Positions 46,501 to 56,956 of a stretch of DNA of 64,000 nucleotides are shown in pieces. The first letter of the stretch is position 1. Each line of letters begins with the position of its first letter. The position numbers were made by a program, and so were the translations under genes. The stretch is from Luzula sylvatica. Lineage: Eukaryota > Streptophyta > Magnoliopsida > Poales > Juncaceae. The stretch covers positions 71,109,087 to 71,173,086 of the forward strand of contig OX326956.1 of NCBI GenBank assembly GCA_946800325.1. Direction: 5' to 3'. The notes under the pieces are model-generated. The model was given only the letters and a program-made list of their open reading frames with translations, was not told where the DNA came from and ran no database searches.

Positions 46501-47538
46501 TGTGTATACAAGAAATTCAGTGGGAGTTCGGTCGTATTCCTCATCTTGTACGTGGACGACATCTTACTCATTGGAAATGACATCCCAATGCTTAACCAGG
46601 TTAAGGCATATTTGGGTAGTCAATTCGCAATGAAGGACTTAGGAGAAGCCGCCTATATTTTAGGCGTGAAGATCTATAGAGATAGATCGAGGAGACTTCT
46701 CGGACTAAGTCAAAGTACATATATTGACAAAGTGATAACTAGGTTTCACATGGAGCAATCCAAGAAAGGATTTCTGCCAATGTCACATGGCATTTCTCTC
46801 ACAAAGGATCAGTGTCCTTCAACAGACGCTGAACGTGAGCGAATGAGTCGGATCCCATACGCTTCGGCTATAGGATCGATCATGTATGCCATGATATGTA
46901 CTAGACCAGATGTCGCATATGCGTTGAGTGTGACTTCCCGCTATCAGTCTGATCCCGGGGAAGTTCACTGGTCCGCAGTCAAGAGCATTCTTAAGTATCT
47001 CAGGAATACTAAAGATATGTTTCTTGTCTATGGTGGTGCGGAAAGAGATCTGGTTATCCAAGGATATACAGATGCTAGTTTCCAAACTTGCCCGGACGAT
47101 TTCCAATCTCAAAGTGGTTACGTCTTCACGCTCAATGGCGGAGCTGTAGTTTGGAAAAGCTCCAAACAGAAGACGGTGGCTGATTCTACAACTGAAGCGG
47201 AATACATCGCGGCTTCGGAAGCCGCAAAGGAGGCTGTCTGGCTACGACAGTTCGTGATGGAACTTGGCGTTGTGCCAAGCATCTCGGGTCCCATGGATGT
47301 ATATTGTGACAATAACGGAGCGATAGCACAATCCAAGGAACCGCGAGCGCATCACAGGTCCAAGCATGTACTCCGGCGTTACCACTTGATTCGTGAGATT
47401 ACGAAGAGAGGTGACGTGAGAATAATGAAGATACCTACTGATGATAACGTGGCCGATCCATTTACGAAGCCACTATCACGTGCCAAGCATGAGCAGCATG
47501 CTAGGGCGATAGGATTGGGATATCTATCGCAGTGTTAG
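43591..47538 (+). CDS. Copia gag-pol polyprotein (intact, 1315 aa)
   Basis: Single uninterrupted frame with all Ty1/Copia domains in order. Gag lies at about residues 1-250, with the CCHC nucleocapsid knuckle CFHCLKEGHWKRDC at 252-265. The protease motif is VLDTGCGTH (Asp302). The pre-integrase region HCRLGH...C..C lies near 440. The integrase triad is Asp498, Asp561 and Glu597, with 35 residues between the last two, as expected. Reverse transcriptase has QMDVKIAFLNG (Asp902) and YVDD (Asp989/990). RNase H has YTDASF (Asp1161), EAEYIA (about 1202-1207) and CDNNGA (about 1240). The protein makes virus-like particles, copies element RNA to DNA and inserts it. The start at 43591 is the first ATG of the frame, in context AGAATTCATGGC. 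Integrase-before-RT order defines Copia. Confidence 0.95.
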   Translation: MALPSNNRFSLRSILERERMNGKNFLDWQRNMGFVLKQEGKAHVLETPIPPVPGDKATEDETFEYTTMMDDSNDVTCLMLATMTPEYQIQFEKQDAYEIMKQLREMFQVQARVEKYQALGNATQCKMQDGTPVSSHLLKMKGYFDHLDRLGIKFEVELQTDLIMLSLPPSFDSFISHFHMSDMKRTIPQLIGMLRTFEADMKPRYMKSRTSEVLVVEGKSPSKGNKNKKRKAKGNKVAPKSVGKKAKDDKKCFHCLKEGHWKRDCEIFLRESKQKTASLDTPASGIFVIESYFFTSSSWVLDTGCGTHICNNMQGLRSRRSLIRGEVDLRVGNGARVAALAEGTYDLTLPNGLILVLDNCCYVPTLSRSIISVSRLIADGYELVIGTNDCFICKNGIFFSNVLVENGLYVLDLDNNNNNQSIYNINTTQTNETYSWHCRLGHINEKRIARLQKHGVLDSFDLESIENCESCLMGKMTKTPFSKKGERSKDALALIHSDVCGPISVEARNGYRYFVTFTDDYSRYGYLYLMRHKSETFEKFKEFQHEVELQLGKKVKAIRSDRGGEYLSYEFEDYLRDCGIVSQWTPPGTPQWNGVSERRNRTLLDMVRSMMSRTDLPKSFWGFALQTAAHILNKVPTKSVDKTPYEIWHGKVPSLSYLNIWGCEAYVKRLLTEKLEPRSDKCLFVGYPQETKGYYFYLPNENKVFVARRGHFLEKEFLDRQASGSKIDLEEIREPQSEQVDLEQDSELPLDGEPESSTQAIRRSSRNRQEPERYGFLISNDDNELTLDDEPTSYKGAMSSLDSSKWHDAMKTEIQSMYDNKVWNLIDLPNGAKTVGCKWVFKKKTDMDGNVHTFKARLVAKGFKQIHGIDYDETFSPVAMFKSIRILLAIAAYHDYEIWQMDVKIAFLNGNLTEDVYMTQPEGFVDPKNTNKVCKLVRSIYGLKQASRAWNIRFDEVIAKYGFIQNIEEPCVYKKFSGSSVVFLILYVDDILLIGNDIPMLNQVKAYLGSQFAMKDLGEAAYILGVKIYRDRSRRLLGLSQSTYIDKVITRFHMEQSKKGFLPMSHGISLTKDQCPSTDAERERMSRIPYASAIGSIMYAMICTRPDVAYALSVTSRYQSDPGEVHWSAVKSILKYLRNTKDMFLVYGGAERDLVIQGYTDASFQTCPDDFQSQSGYVFTLNGGAVVWKSSKQKTVADSTTEAEYIAASEAAKEAVWLRQFVMELGVVPSISGPMDVYCDNNGAIAQSKEPRAHHRSKHVLRRYHLIREITKRGDVRIMKIPTDDNVADPFTKPLSRAKHEQHARAIGLGYLSQC

Positions 47539-48827
47539 ATTGGGTGTTTTATTTATGTTTCTTATTGTATAAGGGGATTCGATCTGCCTAGTGCAAGTGG
47601 GAGAACATTTATTATGCCCTAGGCGTGTTATTTGGATTGTATTTGTTTATGAGACAGATATTTATATTATTATTCTTCATATGACCTAAACCTTCATATT
47701 TCAAAAATTTTAAATAACAAGAAAGTGTGTGAGGTTATTCGATTATAATAATCGGATAGACCTTGAATTTTATTCTAGTTTAGTGCATCGAGTCAGTTGA
47801 GAATAATATGTTGCATGGCCATAGTCTGGCATATTGATTCGTCAATTGAATGATAGTAAAACCACTAAACGGAATGAATATAATTCTAAAACGTCCCTGG
47901 TGTATAAAGTTGTTCATAGGTTTGAACCAGGTAGTCCATTCACTGAATGGAAACTTTTACATACACTGGCATATTCGTAGATGAGATGATCAGGTTTTAC
48001 TGATCTGGGACGGTAGCGTCGATTCTAGAATATGGATATATGCGGCGTCGTATATTGGACTGACCACTATATGAGTTTGTGACATGGTCAGAGTCATTGG
48101 AGACGAACTCATATCCAGATAGTGTGTTTTAGTTCTTCATACTTGAGTGATCTCACGGATACCTAGTATGTGAAAAGATAATGCTTTGATATAATTAACC
48201 CTACGCGTAATTGTGTAGCAGAGATTACTATTGGGTATTGTTTTTAGCATAGGCAAAGGACGTGAGGTTGCAAGATAGGAATTGTTCCTTTCTAACCTTG
48301 AAAAAGGATAGAGGGAGATATCTCTCGGGCCCCTCGATTAAATTGAGATTGATGAAATGCTTGGCCAAGCTCGATGGAACTCAATAGAGTTCGCATTGTT
48401 ATTATCAATCTAATTCTTATCGAGAAAGAGTATATCTGATCAAAAAAAGAAAAGAGAATGACTTGAAGTCTTAGGCTTCACCGTGACTCTTTTGATTGGA
48501 AGATATCGCGAACAAGAGGACTAGTAACACTTATCTGAGTTAGGTATGAAGATGTACTGCATCTTCATAAAGGTGTTCTCCACTTTTTCGTGCTAATTCT
48601 GGGTAGGTATTAACGGCAGTCTAGTGCTCGCAATACCTTGTGGATTGCTGCCATATCCACTGCCAGTCTTAGACGAACCTACACGGTCACACCAAGATTT
48701 CGTAACATATCGGATTCTCAAGATAATGCTCACCAATACGTTTGTTGGACAAACAAAATGGAATCACATGAGATTAGATCTCACGACATATGTTGGACAT
48801 ATGGCCAAGTTGATTAAGTCTTAATCC
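47539..48827 (+). other. Copia 3' internal region
   Basis: Direct counterpart of 40311-41599, with one difference seen (C at about 48284 for A at about 41056). Non-coding. Partly conserved in the decayed element (21381-22650). Confidence 0.8.
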
Positions 48828-48838
48828 AAGAGGGAGTT
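48828..48838 (+). promoter_or_regulatory. Polypurine tract of the young Copia
   Basis: AAGAGGGAGTT directly before the LTR start TGAAAG. Primes plus-strand DNA synthesis in the family. Confidence 0.8.
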
Positions 48839-49467
48839 TGAAAGAAAATATGGCTTAAGAATTAACTTGGAAGAATTTATATAAATAGGCAATTCTGCAG
48901 TCAGAATAAGGTTAGTTCGAACTAACTATATCAGTGCGTTCGAACGGACTTATTCGTGATAAACAGAAGTAGGTTCGTTCGAACGAACATTTAGGTGCGT
49001 TCGAACGAACTGGGTTCGTTCGAACGAACTATGTTAAGTGCGTTCGAACTGACATGTTTCCTATATATATAAAGTTCTGATTCCGGAATTTGACCTAAGT
49101 TTTTCTAGGGTTTTGAGCCGTCGTTTCTCTTTCCTCTTCCACAGAATTCCAGATCAGATCTGGTGAGATTGAGAGGGAGATTCGAGCAAGGATCTTGAGA
49201 GATTGATCGTGACGGCGACTAGAACGGCGTTGGCGATTTCCGATTGGTCGAAATCAAGGTGGACACGAGTAGAGAGATTGCACGAGCGATTCTTGGAGAA
49301 GGTTCACGGATTTGGAGAAGTAATCGACACGTACTAACTTGTACGAGGTAATTATCTCCAACTCTTCCTTTTTCGTTGGTTTTAGGGCGTGATCCAGGGT
49401 AGAATTAGGTTACGCATGCGTGAATAATTCCGCTGCACACTATGATAATCGTGTGCGTAACCCTACA
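48839..49467 (+). repeat. 3' LTR of the young Copia
   Basis: 629 bp, one visible mismatch to 41611-42239. Followed by TAAACCAATC, which begins host or older sequence. Confidence 0.9.
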
Positions 49468-50473
49468 TAAACCAATCAGAAACTCTGTACCCACCGTACC
49501 AGGCCTCCCTTAAACCACCACCGCCTCCACACTTGCAATTTAGCCCTGCATTAATTTACGTCGAATCCAGCCTCCAATTCAACCTCGAAAATCCAGCATC
49601 GACAATCCAGCCTCCCTTAAACCGAATCCTCGTCAATCCAACCTCGACAAAGTCCAGCGAATCCTCGTCGTCAATCCAGTTCATCGAAGCGTACCAGTAA
49701 TTTCTGCGACATTAATTCAAACAGCCATCCAATTAACCGTTAATTCCCTGCAATAATAATAAATTCACAATTAAATAATATCCTTCCTAATTAGCAATGA
49801 ACTCAATCAAAGTAGTACCATTAATCGACGAAGCAGAATCGTCCTCTGGTACCAGTACTCGAGGCAAAATCAGCAATCCATGCGTACGGTTTTCATTAAA
49901 TAATATCCTTCATAATTTCTGTCGTCGTGTCTGTCAATTCATAAACAAGTAATATATATTAATAATCAATTCAATGTACAATAATTTGCTTCATAATTAC
50001 CAATTAACTCAATCGAACCCGTACCAATAATCGACAGAATAGAAGCGTCGTCTGGTAACACAACCAAAACGCCATCAATTGAAGGTCCAGTCGCAAATAT
50101 CCAATCAAGACTTCCTCAATCGAAGCTCCACCAGTCTTCAAGCATAGCTTCCCCGTCATTCTGCATGTTCTGATCCAGTACCTGTACCAGCAAAAAAATC
50201 GAACAATCAATACCTCCATTAATGGCGATTTAGGGTTTACAAATCAACAAAAACACATCAACAAAAACGAGCAACAACGACAGAGACAGAATAAAACCAA
50301 CAATGGTGATTTAGGGTTTAAAAATCAACAAAAAGACACATCAGACTTACCTTCGTCAGATCTGGACAAACCAGCAATCGACTGTACCCACCTCCATTCG
50401 TCAGATCTGCCATTAATAGAAGCGGCGAAGAGAGAGATAGAGAGCACCCAGATCCGCCATTAATGGAAGCGGC

Positions 50474-50540
<67 letters not shown>

Positions 50541-50619
50541 CCGGATCCGCGAAGCGGCGACGAGAGAGAGAGAGAGAGAGAGCGCGCACCCGGATCCGCC
50601 ATTAATGGAATCGGCAACG

Positions 50620-50677
<58 letters not shown>

Positions 50678-51083
50678 GACGAGAAAGAAGTCACACGGGT
50701 TTATATGTATCTCAAAATAACTCTGTGCATTAACCATGAATTGGGTGTTTTCCGGAGATACTTAACAGCTCTGGATTGGCATGCTGACGCTCAATCAGCA
50801 AGCGCGGGGGAAAATGAAGGGGCTTCATATATGAGCTCGGAAAAAAACTAGTTATAGTCTCATTTATGAGACATTAACTAGTTCTAACGGTGTAACTATA
50901 TTTGCATATATTTATTACCGTCTAAAATCTAATTCACCGACCTAGAAAAGTAGAAACATTAAATTCCACGCTCCCATTGATGGAAGCCCAAAGATTTGGG
51001 AACCAACCAAGCCTCTGTTTCTTAACCTCTCAATCGATCCCTTTCATTTCTTCACGCACCAAACCACACACAAAGTTTCATCC
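49468..51083. other. Repeat-rich region upstream of gene 2
   Basis: Two diverged copies of about 75 bases (about 49785-49860 and 49990-50062: AATTA(G/C)CAAT...AACTCAATC...GTACCA(T/A)TAATCGACAGAA) and three copies of a GGATCCGCCATTAATGGAAG-like unit, each followed by a GA run (50440-50680). On the minus strand an open frame reads MADLTNGGGYSRLLVCPDLTK and then meets a GTAAGT donor-like site near 50350, so a minus-strand first exon is possible but unsupported. The last 200 bases would be the promoter and 5' UTR of gene 2; no clear TATA box was seen there. Confidence 0.45.
50476..50674. repeat. Three (GA)n microsatellite tracts
   Basis: GA runs at about 50476-50537, 50563-50581 and 50620-50674 separated by the CGGATCCGC(C)...AAGCGGCGACGA unit. 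Confidence 0.9.
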
Positions 51084-53051
51084 ATGGGCTTCTCCTCAAT
51101 TTATACATTGATCTCATCTTTAATATTAATACTCTCAATAAGTCATTTCCAGCATTGTTACTCGAGTAGCCAAAATTATACCGCTATATTTAGCTTCGGC
51201 GACTCGCAGACCGATACGGAAAATTTGTTGGCATCCGAATCACTTTCTTCTCCTTACATTGGTAGATATCCGTATGGCATTACTTACTTTAAACGACCCA
51301 CTGGCCGGAGCTCTGATGGTCGACTCATTGTAGACTTTATTGGTATGAGATTTTTCCCTTTCCATCAATAATTAATATTATTTATTGTTATAACCAATCA
51401 ATTTTTCCACGTATTCTTAATTATCACAATTTAAGTGACTACAAATAGTCCCTCTAAATTGGTTCAATAATGTCATTACTTTAGTAATTACCAATTTTTA
51501 ATAGCTGATAATGATAAATCTGATACATTTAGTATATACCTTAACTTCACAAAATTGAGACTATTTTTTTTTTTTTTGACGGGTTTTGAACTCGGGTGGT
51601 TTCTACCACACACAAGTGTCAAACCAATTGTACAAGCGATCGCTTAATTGAGACTATTTTTTGCTTCGACTCAATTTGGCATTATTATTATTTTCTGTTT
51701 TAGCTGAAGAATTCGGACTTCCTATGCTACCACCTTATTTAGCACACGAAGGGAATTTCCGGCAAGGAGTCAATTTTGCAGTCGCAGGAGCTACTGCATC
51801 GGATGCTTCGTTTTATCATGAGATTGGTGTAAGGCATATATTTATGTGGACAAATCATTCACTAAGCATCCAATTGGATTGGTTCGAGCAGTTGGAGCCT
51901 TCCCTTTGCAAAACCTCTAAAGGTAGTATTTACTATTTTGTTGAAATTGAGAAAATTATTGCATTCCAAATTTGTAATTCTCTTATGAAGATTTTTGTTC
52001 TATGTAGATTGCAATGACTACTTCAAAAAGGTTCTTTTTCTTGTGGGAGAGATTGAAGGAAATGACTACAATTACGCCTTCTTCATGGGCAAGACTATAC
52101 TCGAAGTTCAATCCTTCGCTCCAAAGGTTGTAGGAGCAATTGTTGGTGCAACCGAAGTAATTTATTTTGCATTTATTTTGCAAGACTATACTCGAAGTAA
52201 TTTGCGTTGCATTTATTTTGCAAGATATTTATAACCAAAAAATCATGCAAGTTTTTATTATCACTCATCATTTTTATCTCCAATGTTTTATTTTGCTTGT
52301 GGTTTAGAAAAACTTCATCTTCATTTAAATTGTTAACTTGAGTATTTTTGTTCATTTATATTTCAAACAACTAATGATTATCAAGTATGTAGAGATTGAT
52401 CAATAATGGGGCAATGCTTTTGGTCGTGCCGGAGAACCTACCAGTAGGTTGCTCTCCGGCATACTTGAATCTGTTTGCGAGCCTGAACAAAACTGAATAC
52501 GACTCGCAAACCGGATGCTTAAAGAAGCTCAATGAGTTTGCCATGTACCATAATTATTTGCTTCAAAATGACCTCAATATACTACAGAAGAAATATCCAG
52601 CAACCAGAATTATCTATGCCGATTATTACGGTGCTGCAATTCCGTTTGTTCTCGATCCCAACCGCTTCGGTGAGTATTTATTACTATTTAACTTACATTT
52701 TGTCTAATCATGACAGTAAGATTTGACTTTAGTGATAAAATGTTTGTTTTATAGTAGTGCATCATGTTACTGTATAGTTCTCATAATATCTGAAAAAATG
52801 AATACGGATCTAGTATGACTACTATCCGAACCATATTCGAACCATTAACACCTCTAGTTAAAATATGATATGAAAAATAAATTGATACATAAAATGCAGG
52901 GTTTACTCATGGAGCCTTAACTTCTTGTTGTGGTGGAGGACCATACAACTTTAATTCTTCAGCCAGGTGCGGTCATCAGGGCACGAACATTTGTGCAACC
53001 CCTTCATCTTATGCAAATTGGGACGGAATTCACCTGACTGAGATGATGTAA
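51084..53051 (+). CDS. GDSL esterase/lipase (gene 2, C-terminally truncated)
   Basis: Exons: 51084-51342, 51704-51922, 52008-52156, 52393-52669, 52900-53051. GT-AG introns join in phase to 351 codons. There is a hydrophobic N-terminal signal-like stretch (about 1-28). Block I is FSFGDSQTDTEN, with Glu where Gly is usual (DTGN). Block III is GEIEGND and block V is WDGIHLTE, so Ser, Asn, Asp and His are all kept. The frame stops two residues after block V (TEMM then TAA), losing the about 25-residue tail (the YxxIANGWLKGPYAxPPI stretch of genes 1 and 3). Homology to the paralogues also ends there, so it looks like a breakpoint, not a point mutation. It may be an inactive or altered gene. Intron 1 holds a SINE. 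Confidence 0.82.
51570..51645 (-). mobile_element. Very short tRNA-derived-type SINE in intron 1 of gene 2
   Basis: Flanked by a 17-bp direct repeat AATTGAGACTATTTTTT (51553-51569 and 51646-51662). On the minus strand the 76-bp insert contains GAGTTCAAAACCC, which fits the RNA polymerase III B-box GWTCRANNC, then CGTC and a poly(A) (T run at 51564-51577 on +). An A-box-like TTGGTTTGACACTTG lies upstream. The size suggests a SINE or a truncated one. Confidence 0.72.
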
Positions 53052-53968
53052 AAAGGTGGAAAACAAACTAGGTTAAATGATCCCTAGTATAAAAACTCTA
53101 TTCCTCTATCATCAGACCTTAGCCGCCTTATACATCTTCCCTTCTTTTTACTCTTCTCTTGTACCGACGCCTCTTGCTCACCTCTTCATTCATCCTGTAC
53201 CGACGCCGCTCTTTATATCTCAGCTGATACCTCTGCCGCCGGATGCCGATGTCATCCTCTTCATTCCACTCCAACAATCCATCATCGTTAGCCAATCCCT
53301 TCTTCGTCTTTACTCAGATTTTTTGTTTTTTTTGTGACTATAGTAATTCTGAAGAATCGGGATCAGAGTCGAATCACATTCACCCTCCTTCTAAGTCATC
53401 TCGGGCCCACAATAATAAATGTTATTTGAGAGTGTGAGTATTTACTTGATCGTTACATTCGTCCTTGAGCTCGTGATTCTTGTATGTTTGCTTCATGTGT
53501 CCGTTTCTTCAAAGTCTTCACTTTATCTTGATATTTTGATATGAAAAATATTGGACATACTACCATCTCTCCCTCAAGAACTTTGATGACACGGATATGA
53601 TTTAACATCTTAAAAATTAACACATTAATTCATGATTCGACAGTTTAATTGGATGTTCAGTCATAAATTAAGATAATCAAATCATAAATTAAAATATTAA
53701 ATCATGTATTTATTTGTTAATTTTTAAAGTATGAAATAATATCCACGTCATCAAGATTCTTGGGAAGAATAATAGGGGATGTACATCACTACTCTTTTGA
53801 TATCTTTGTTTCTTCGTCTTTATTTTTTTATTTATTTGTTTGTTCACTTTTGTGTAATGTGTACCTATTGCATCGAAACTCAACTGTTTCGTTAATATAA
53901 GTTTGAAATTAGTTTTGAGATCATCAACCATCGTGTCTCTCTCAAAAATTTCGCCAAACTGTATATAT
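53052..53968. other. Gap between gene 2 and LINE, no gene recognised
   Basis: Begins at the gene 2 breakpoint. Contains a TATAAAAAC at about 53089 followed by a CT-rich segment and the partly repeated CTTGTACCGACGCC(T/G)CT unit (about 53158 and 53197), reminiscent of a promoter and 5' UTR from elsewhere. The missing end of gene 2 is not found here. Confidence 0.4.
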
Positions 53969-54036
53969 AACTAGTCATATAATGATGTGCATAATAAGAG
54001 AAAAAGTGCGATTTGTAGGAGAAAAAGGGCGACTCC

Positions 54037-56876
54037 ATGAGATTTCATAAAGTTGTTGATGCTGAGGGTTGGACACAGTATACAAAAAAGCCTAACAACT
54101 TTTGGTCTCACGCCTTCTCCCCATACAAATCAAACTACAATCCCAAAAACGCCTCACAACACTCTTCTGCACACTCTTCCTCCCATCCCAAATCATACAA
54201 GAAAGCTCTCTCCCAAACAATGGCATCACAAGGGAACATCGTTGTCGCTCGGGTGGGGGACAAGAGGCCATACTCCGAGCCTGCCAAACCACGATATGTT
54301 CCATGGCAACCATTTCATCCAAAAACAGCGGCGGTCTGGATCGAGAAGAGAGCGCCGCACCAAGAGCCAATCCGAGCTACGCGCACCAAACCGAAGCTTC
54401 CTTCACCGTTCGTCCCGCCTACGCCTACACCGGAGGAAAGGGCCAGGCGGGTGGCTCTCTATGACGGTGTTTCAAGGATAGGAGACTCCTTGATCGATGC
54501 CATTTTCCCACTCCCGAAGGACCTCGCTGATCCTGCCTGGCACAACAGATGTTATCGATGCTGCGAGCAGGGTCACCTAACGACGGCTTGCAACAATCCG
54601 CGTCGGTGCACTAACTGTGGCCGAACGGGACATGTGGCGGTGGCATGCATCAAGCAAGCTCCACCTACATTTATGCATAACCACTTGAAGCCAAGGGGGA
54701 TCCTAGGCAGCAAGTGTCTCCCGGAGGGCCGGCCCAAAGTGGTACCCTGTTTTCACACACAAACTGCCAAGTTAAAAGGACTTATGGAGTCGATGAAGCA
54801 ATCTATCGTCATCGATGGCAGATTAGTCAGAGGTCACACACTCCAAATGGTTCGACAGATTCTTCTTCGGACTCGCAAATGGACTTCGCCGTTTCAGCTT
54901 GCATTCTTGGGCGATAACCGGTACATCGCAAAGCTCCCAGTGAATGTCCCGAGAAAGGAGTTTCTTAACACGGAGCTTAAAACTTTTTTGGATGAAGATT
55001 TTGTTCTCTATCCATGGGAAGTTTCGGTTGACGCCTCGCCCGCCAACTATCGATTCAAGGCATGGCTGAAACTTCACAATCTCCCCCTCCACTGTTTTTG
55101 CATCGAAGAACTCTCACGAATTACCACGTCTTTTGGAGAAATTTTGTTTCACGCCCCCTTGCATAACGTCTCCTACCTCGACACACTAGAAATTCTAATC
55201 GGTACCACTGATCTATCATTGATTCCAGAGGCGGTTTCATCCCTATTAAAAGGTGGGGATCATCAAGTGGAAATTGAACCACTCGGAGCGATCGAAGAAC
55301 CAATTCAGCACGACTTCCCGGCTGATCCAACGCCTCCGATCTCATATTTTGATTCTCATCTCAACCAAATAATCTTTGGTCGCAATCGGAACAAAACTTC
55401 TTCACCTGACAACCATGGCAGTATGCCGGCGGAGACCGCTCCTATCAGATCCGAAACGAGTCAGATCCATGCCGATCAGACCGACTCGGTCCCACAAACA
55501 CTCGCATTGCCTACTGGAGCTTCCTTCCACACCGTGCAGGGTCTTTTTCGAGCTTACGTGGATGCCCGGCCTAGGCATATTGCAAAAGCTGAGCCAGCAG
55601 CTTCCATTTCCAAGCATGCAATGGTTTCTATCGAGAAAATTGAGCATGCTACTGTGCGTGACAGTGAAGAAGACAAAATGGCAGGGGCCCCTGCAATTAA
55701 TGAGCACCCAAGACCTATTAAGACCAATTCTAGGTCTAACATAGGGGCTGTGAGCCCAATGGAAACCCAACCTATTTTAAATACCAAAAATAATGAGGAG
55801 GGGCACGTGACAAAACATGGGTCAATAAGAATGACTAATTCTTTTATCCCTCAGTCTGGCTCCAACAAATTGGGCTCTAAGCACTCACCCACAGGCCCAA
55901 AAGGAGCTGTGCACACTCAAATAAATGAGGGCCTGTCCATACTCGAAAATCAGGACATGGTACTGGCCTCACAAGCACCTATCTCAACCCAGCTTGTACC
56001 ATGTTTATTACACGAAGCCTCCTTGCCTAGATATCTTGCAACAAATTCCAATCCAACTGTGAAGACAATGGATACGCCCAGTGCGCAAGAAGAGGAGAAG
56101 GAGACGGAGCAGGAGGCCGAGGAGAAAGAGGTGGCCGAGGAGAAGGAGACGGAGCATGAGGCCGAGGAGATGGAGACAGAGCAGAAGGCCGAGGAACCAC
56201 CGGAGCAAGTCGTGGAGGAGGTGCCAGAGAAAAGCGCTGCCCAACTCCGACGTGAGTTCGAAGGTTCGTCTTCTTTTAACACCTCCTCGGCTTTACCGTC
56301 GAAAGGTACTTTCTTTTTACGAGAACAAGTAGTTAAAAATGCCCTCTTTGGTTCAAAAAACCGTCTAGACATAAAATCCCAACAAAAGCATCGGACGGTA
56401 CTGTGCTAATAAAACCGGTCAGAAAATCAAAAACGAAATGTATTTCAAAAAATACCAAGAGAGCTATTGATCGGGCAGAAATTATTCAAGCTTTGACAGC
56501 CGATATGAAAAATCCAGAGGGAATTGATATCGAGGCTGTTAAACAAATTGAATTACTATGTCAAATTACAAATGACACATCAGAGAATACGGTCCTTACC
56601 TTGACTGAGAACGATCTCTTATTTGGTGTAGGAAAACATTTAGATGCCTCTGACAATGGGAATGATAAACTTATTCAATTGAACCAACATAACATTAGTA
56701 ATAATAAGCTGACAATCTCACCTATCTCACAATGTTTAATTAAAAATGATGCAGAGGAATTTGGTCCCCTGGAGGTTGTGGACGAAAGGATGTGGGAGAT
56801 TTATGATTTACAAATGGCAGATGATAATGCACTCAATGATGACAAGGCTGATGGTGCCACAGAACTTGGCAAATAA
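54037..56876 (+). pseudogene. LINE ORF1 (RNA-binding protein), one frameshift
   Basis: The main frame 54037-56409 gives 790 residues: a basic N-terminus, two CCHC zinc knuckles (CYRCCEQGHLTTAC and CTNCGRTGHVAVAC, about residues 172-203), then a DUF4283-like RNA-binding region (about 250-390), a long polar stretch and a Glu-rich segment (about 680-745). It stops at 56407. The other frame, open to 56876, continues with family-like sequence (VLIKPVRKSK...). The two fit if one base was lost near the A6 run at 56355-56360. ORF1 protein packages element RNA; this copy would make a C-terminally altered version. Knuckles placed before the DUF4283-like part is the reverse of the commoner plant arrangement. 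Confidence 0.75.
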
Positions 56877-56956
56877 TGTTAATCTAAGGATTCATTAATT
56901 TACACTCCACTTTTTTGTTGATTGTAGGGAGTTATTTTGTTAGTAGTTTAATTTTT

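Larger units (their letters stand above)
41611..49467 (+). mobile_element. Young full-length Copia LTR retrotransposon
   Basis: Order: LTR 41611-42239, primer binding site, 1.34-kb leader, gag-pol 43591-47538, 1.3-kb 3' region, polypurine tract, LTR 48839-49467. LTRs are 629 bp, start TGAAAG, end CCTACA, and differ at one site seen by eye (G at about 42054, A at about 49282). The coding region has no stop. All cis elements look complete, so it may still be able to move. No target duplication can be read because its left neighbour is the truncated Copia copy rather than host DNA. Confidence 0.93.

Noticed and set aside
50318..50737. Ser/Leu-rich 139-codon minus-strand protein
   Set aside because: Most of it is translated GA microsatellite.
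56403..56876. Separate small gene between LINE ORF1 and ORF2
   Set aside because: It has no ATG at its start and reads as the continuation of ORF1 after a one-base shift.
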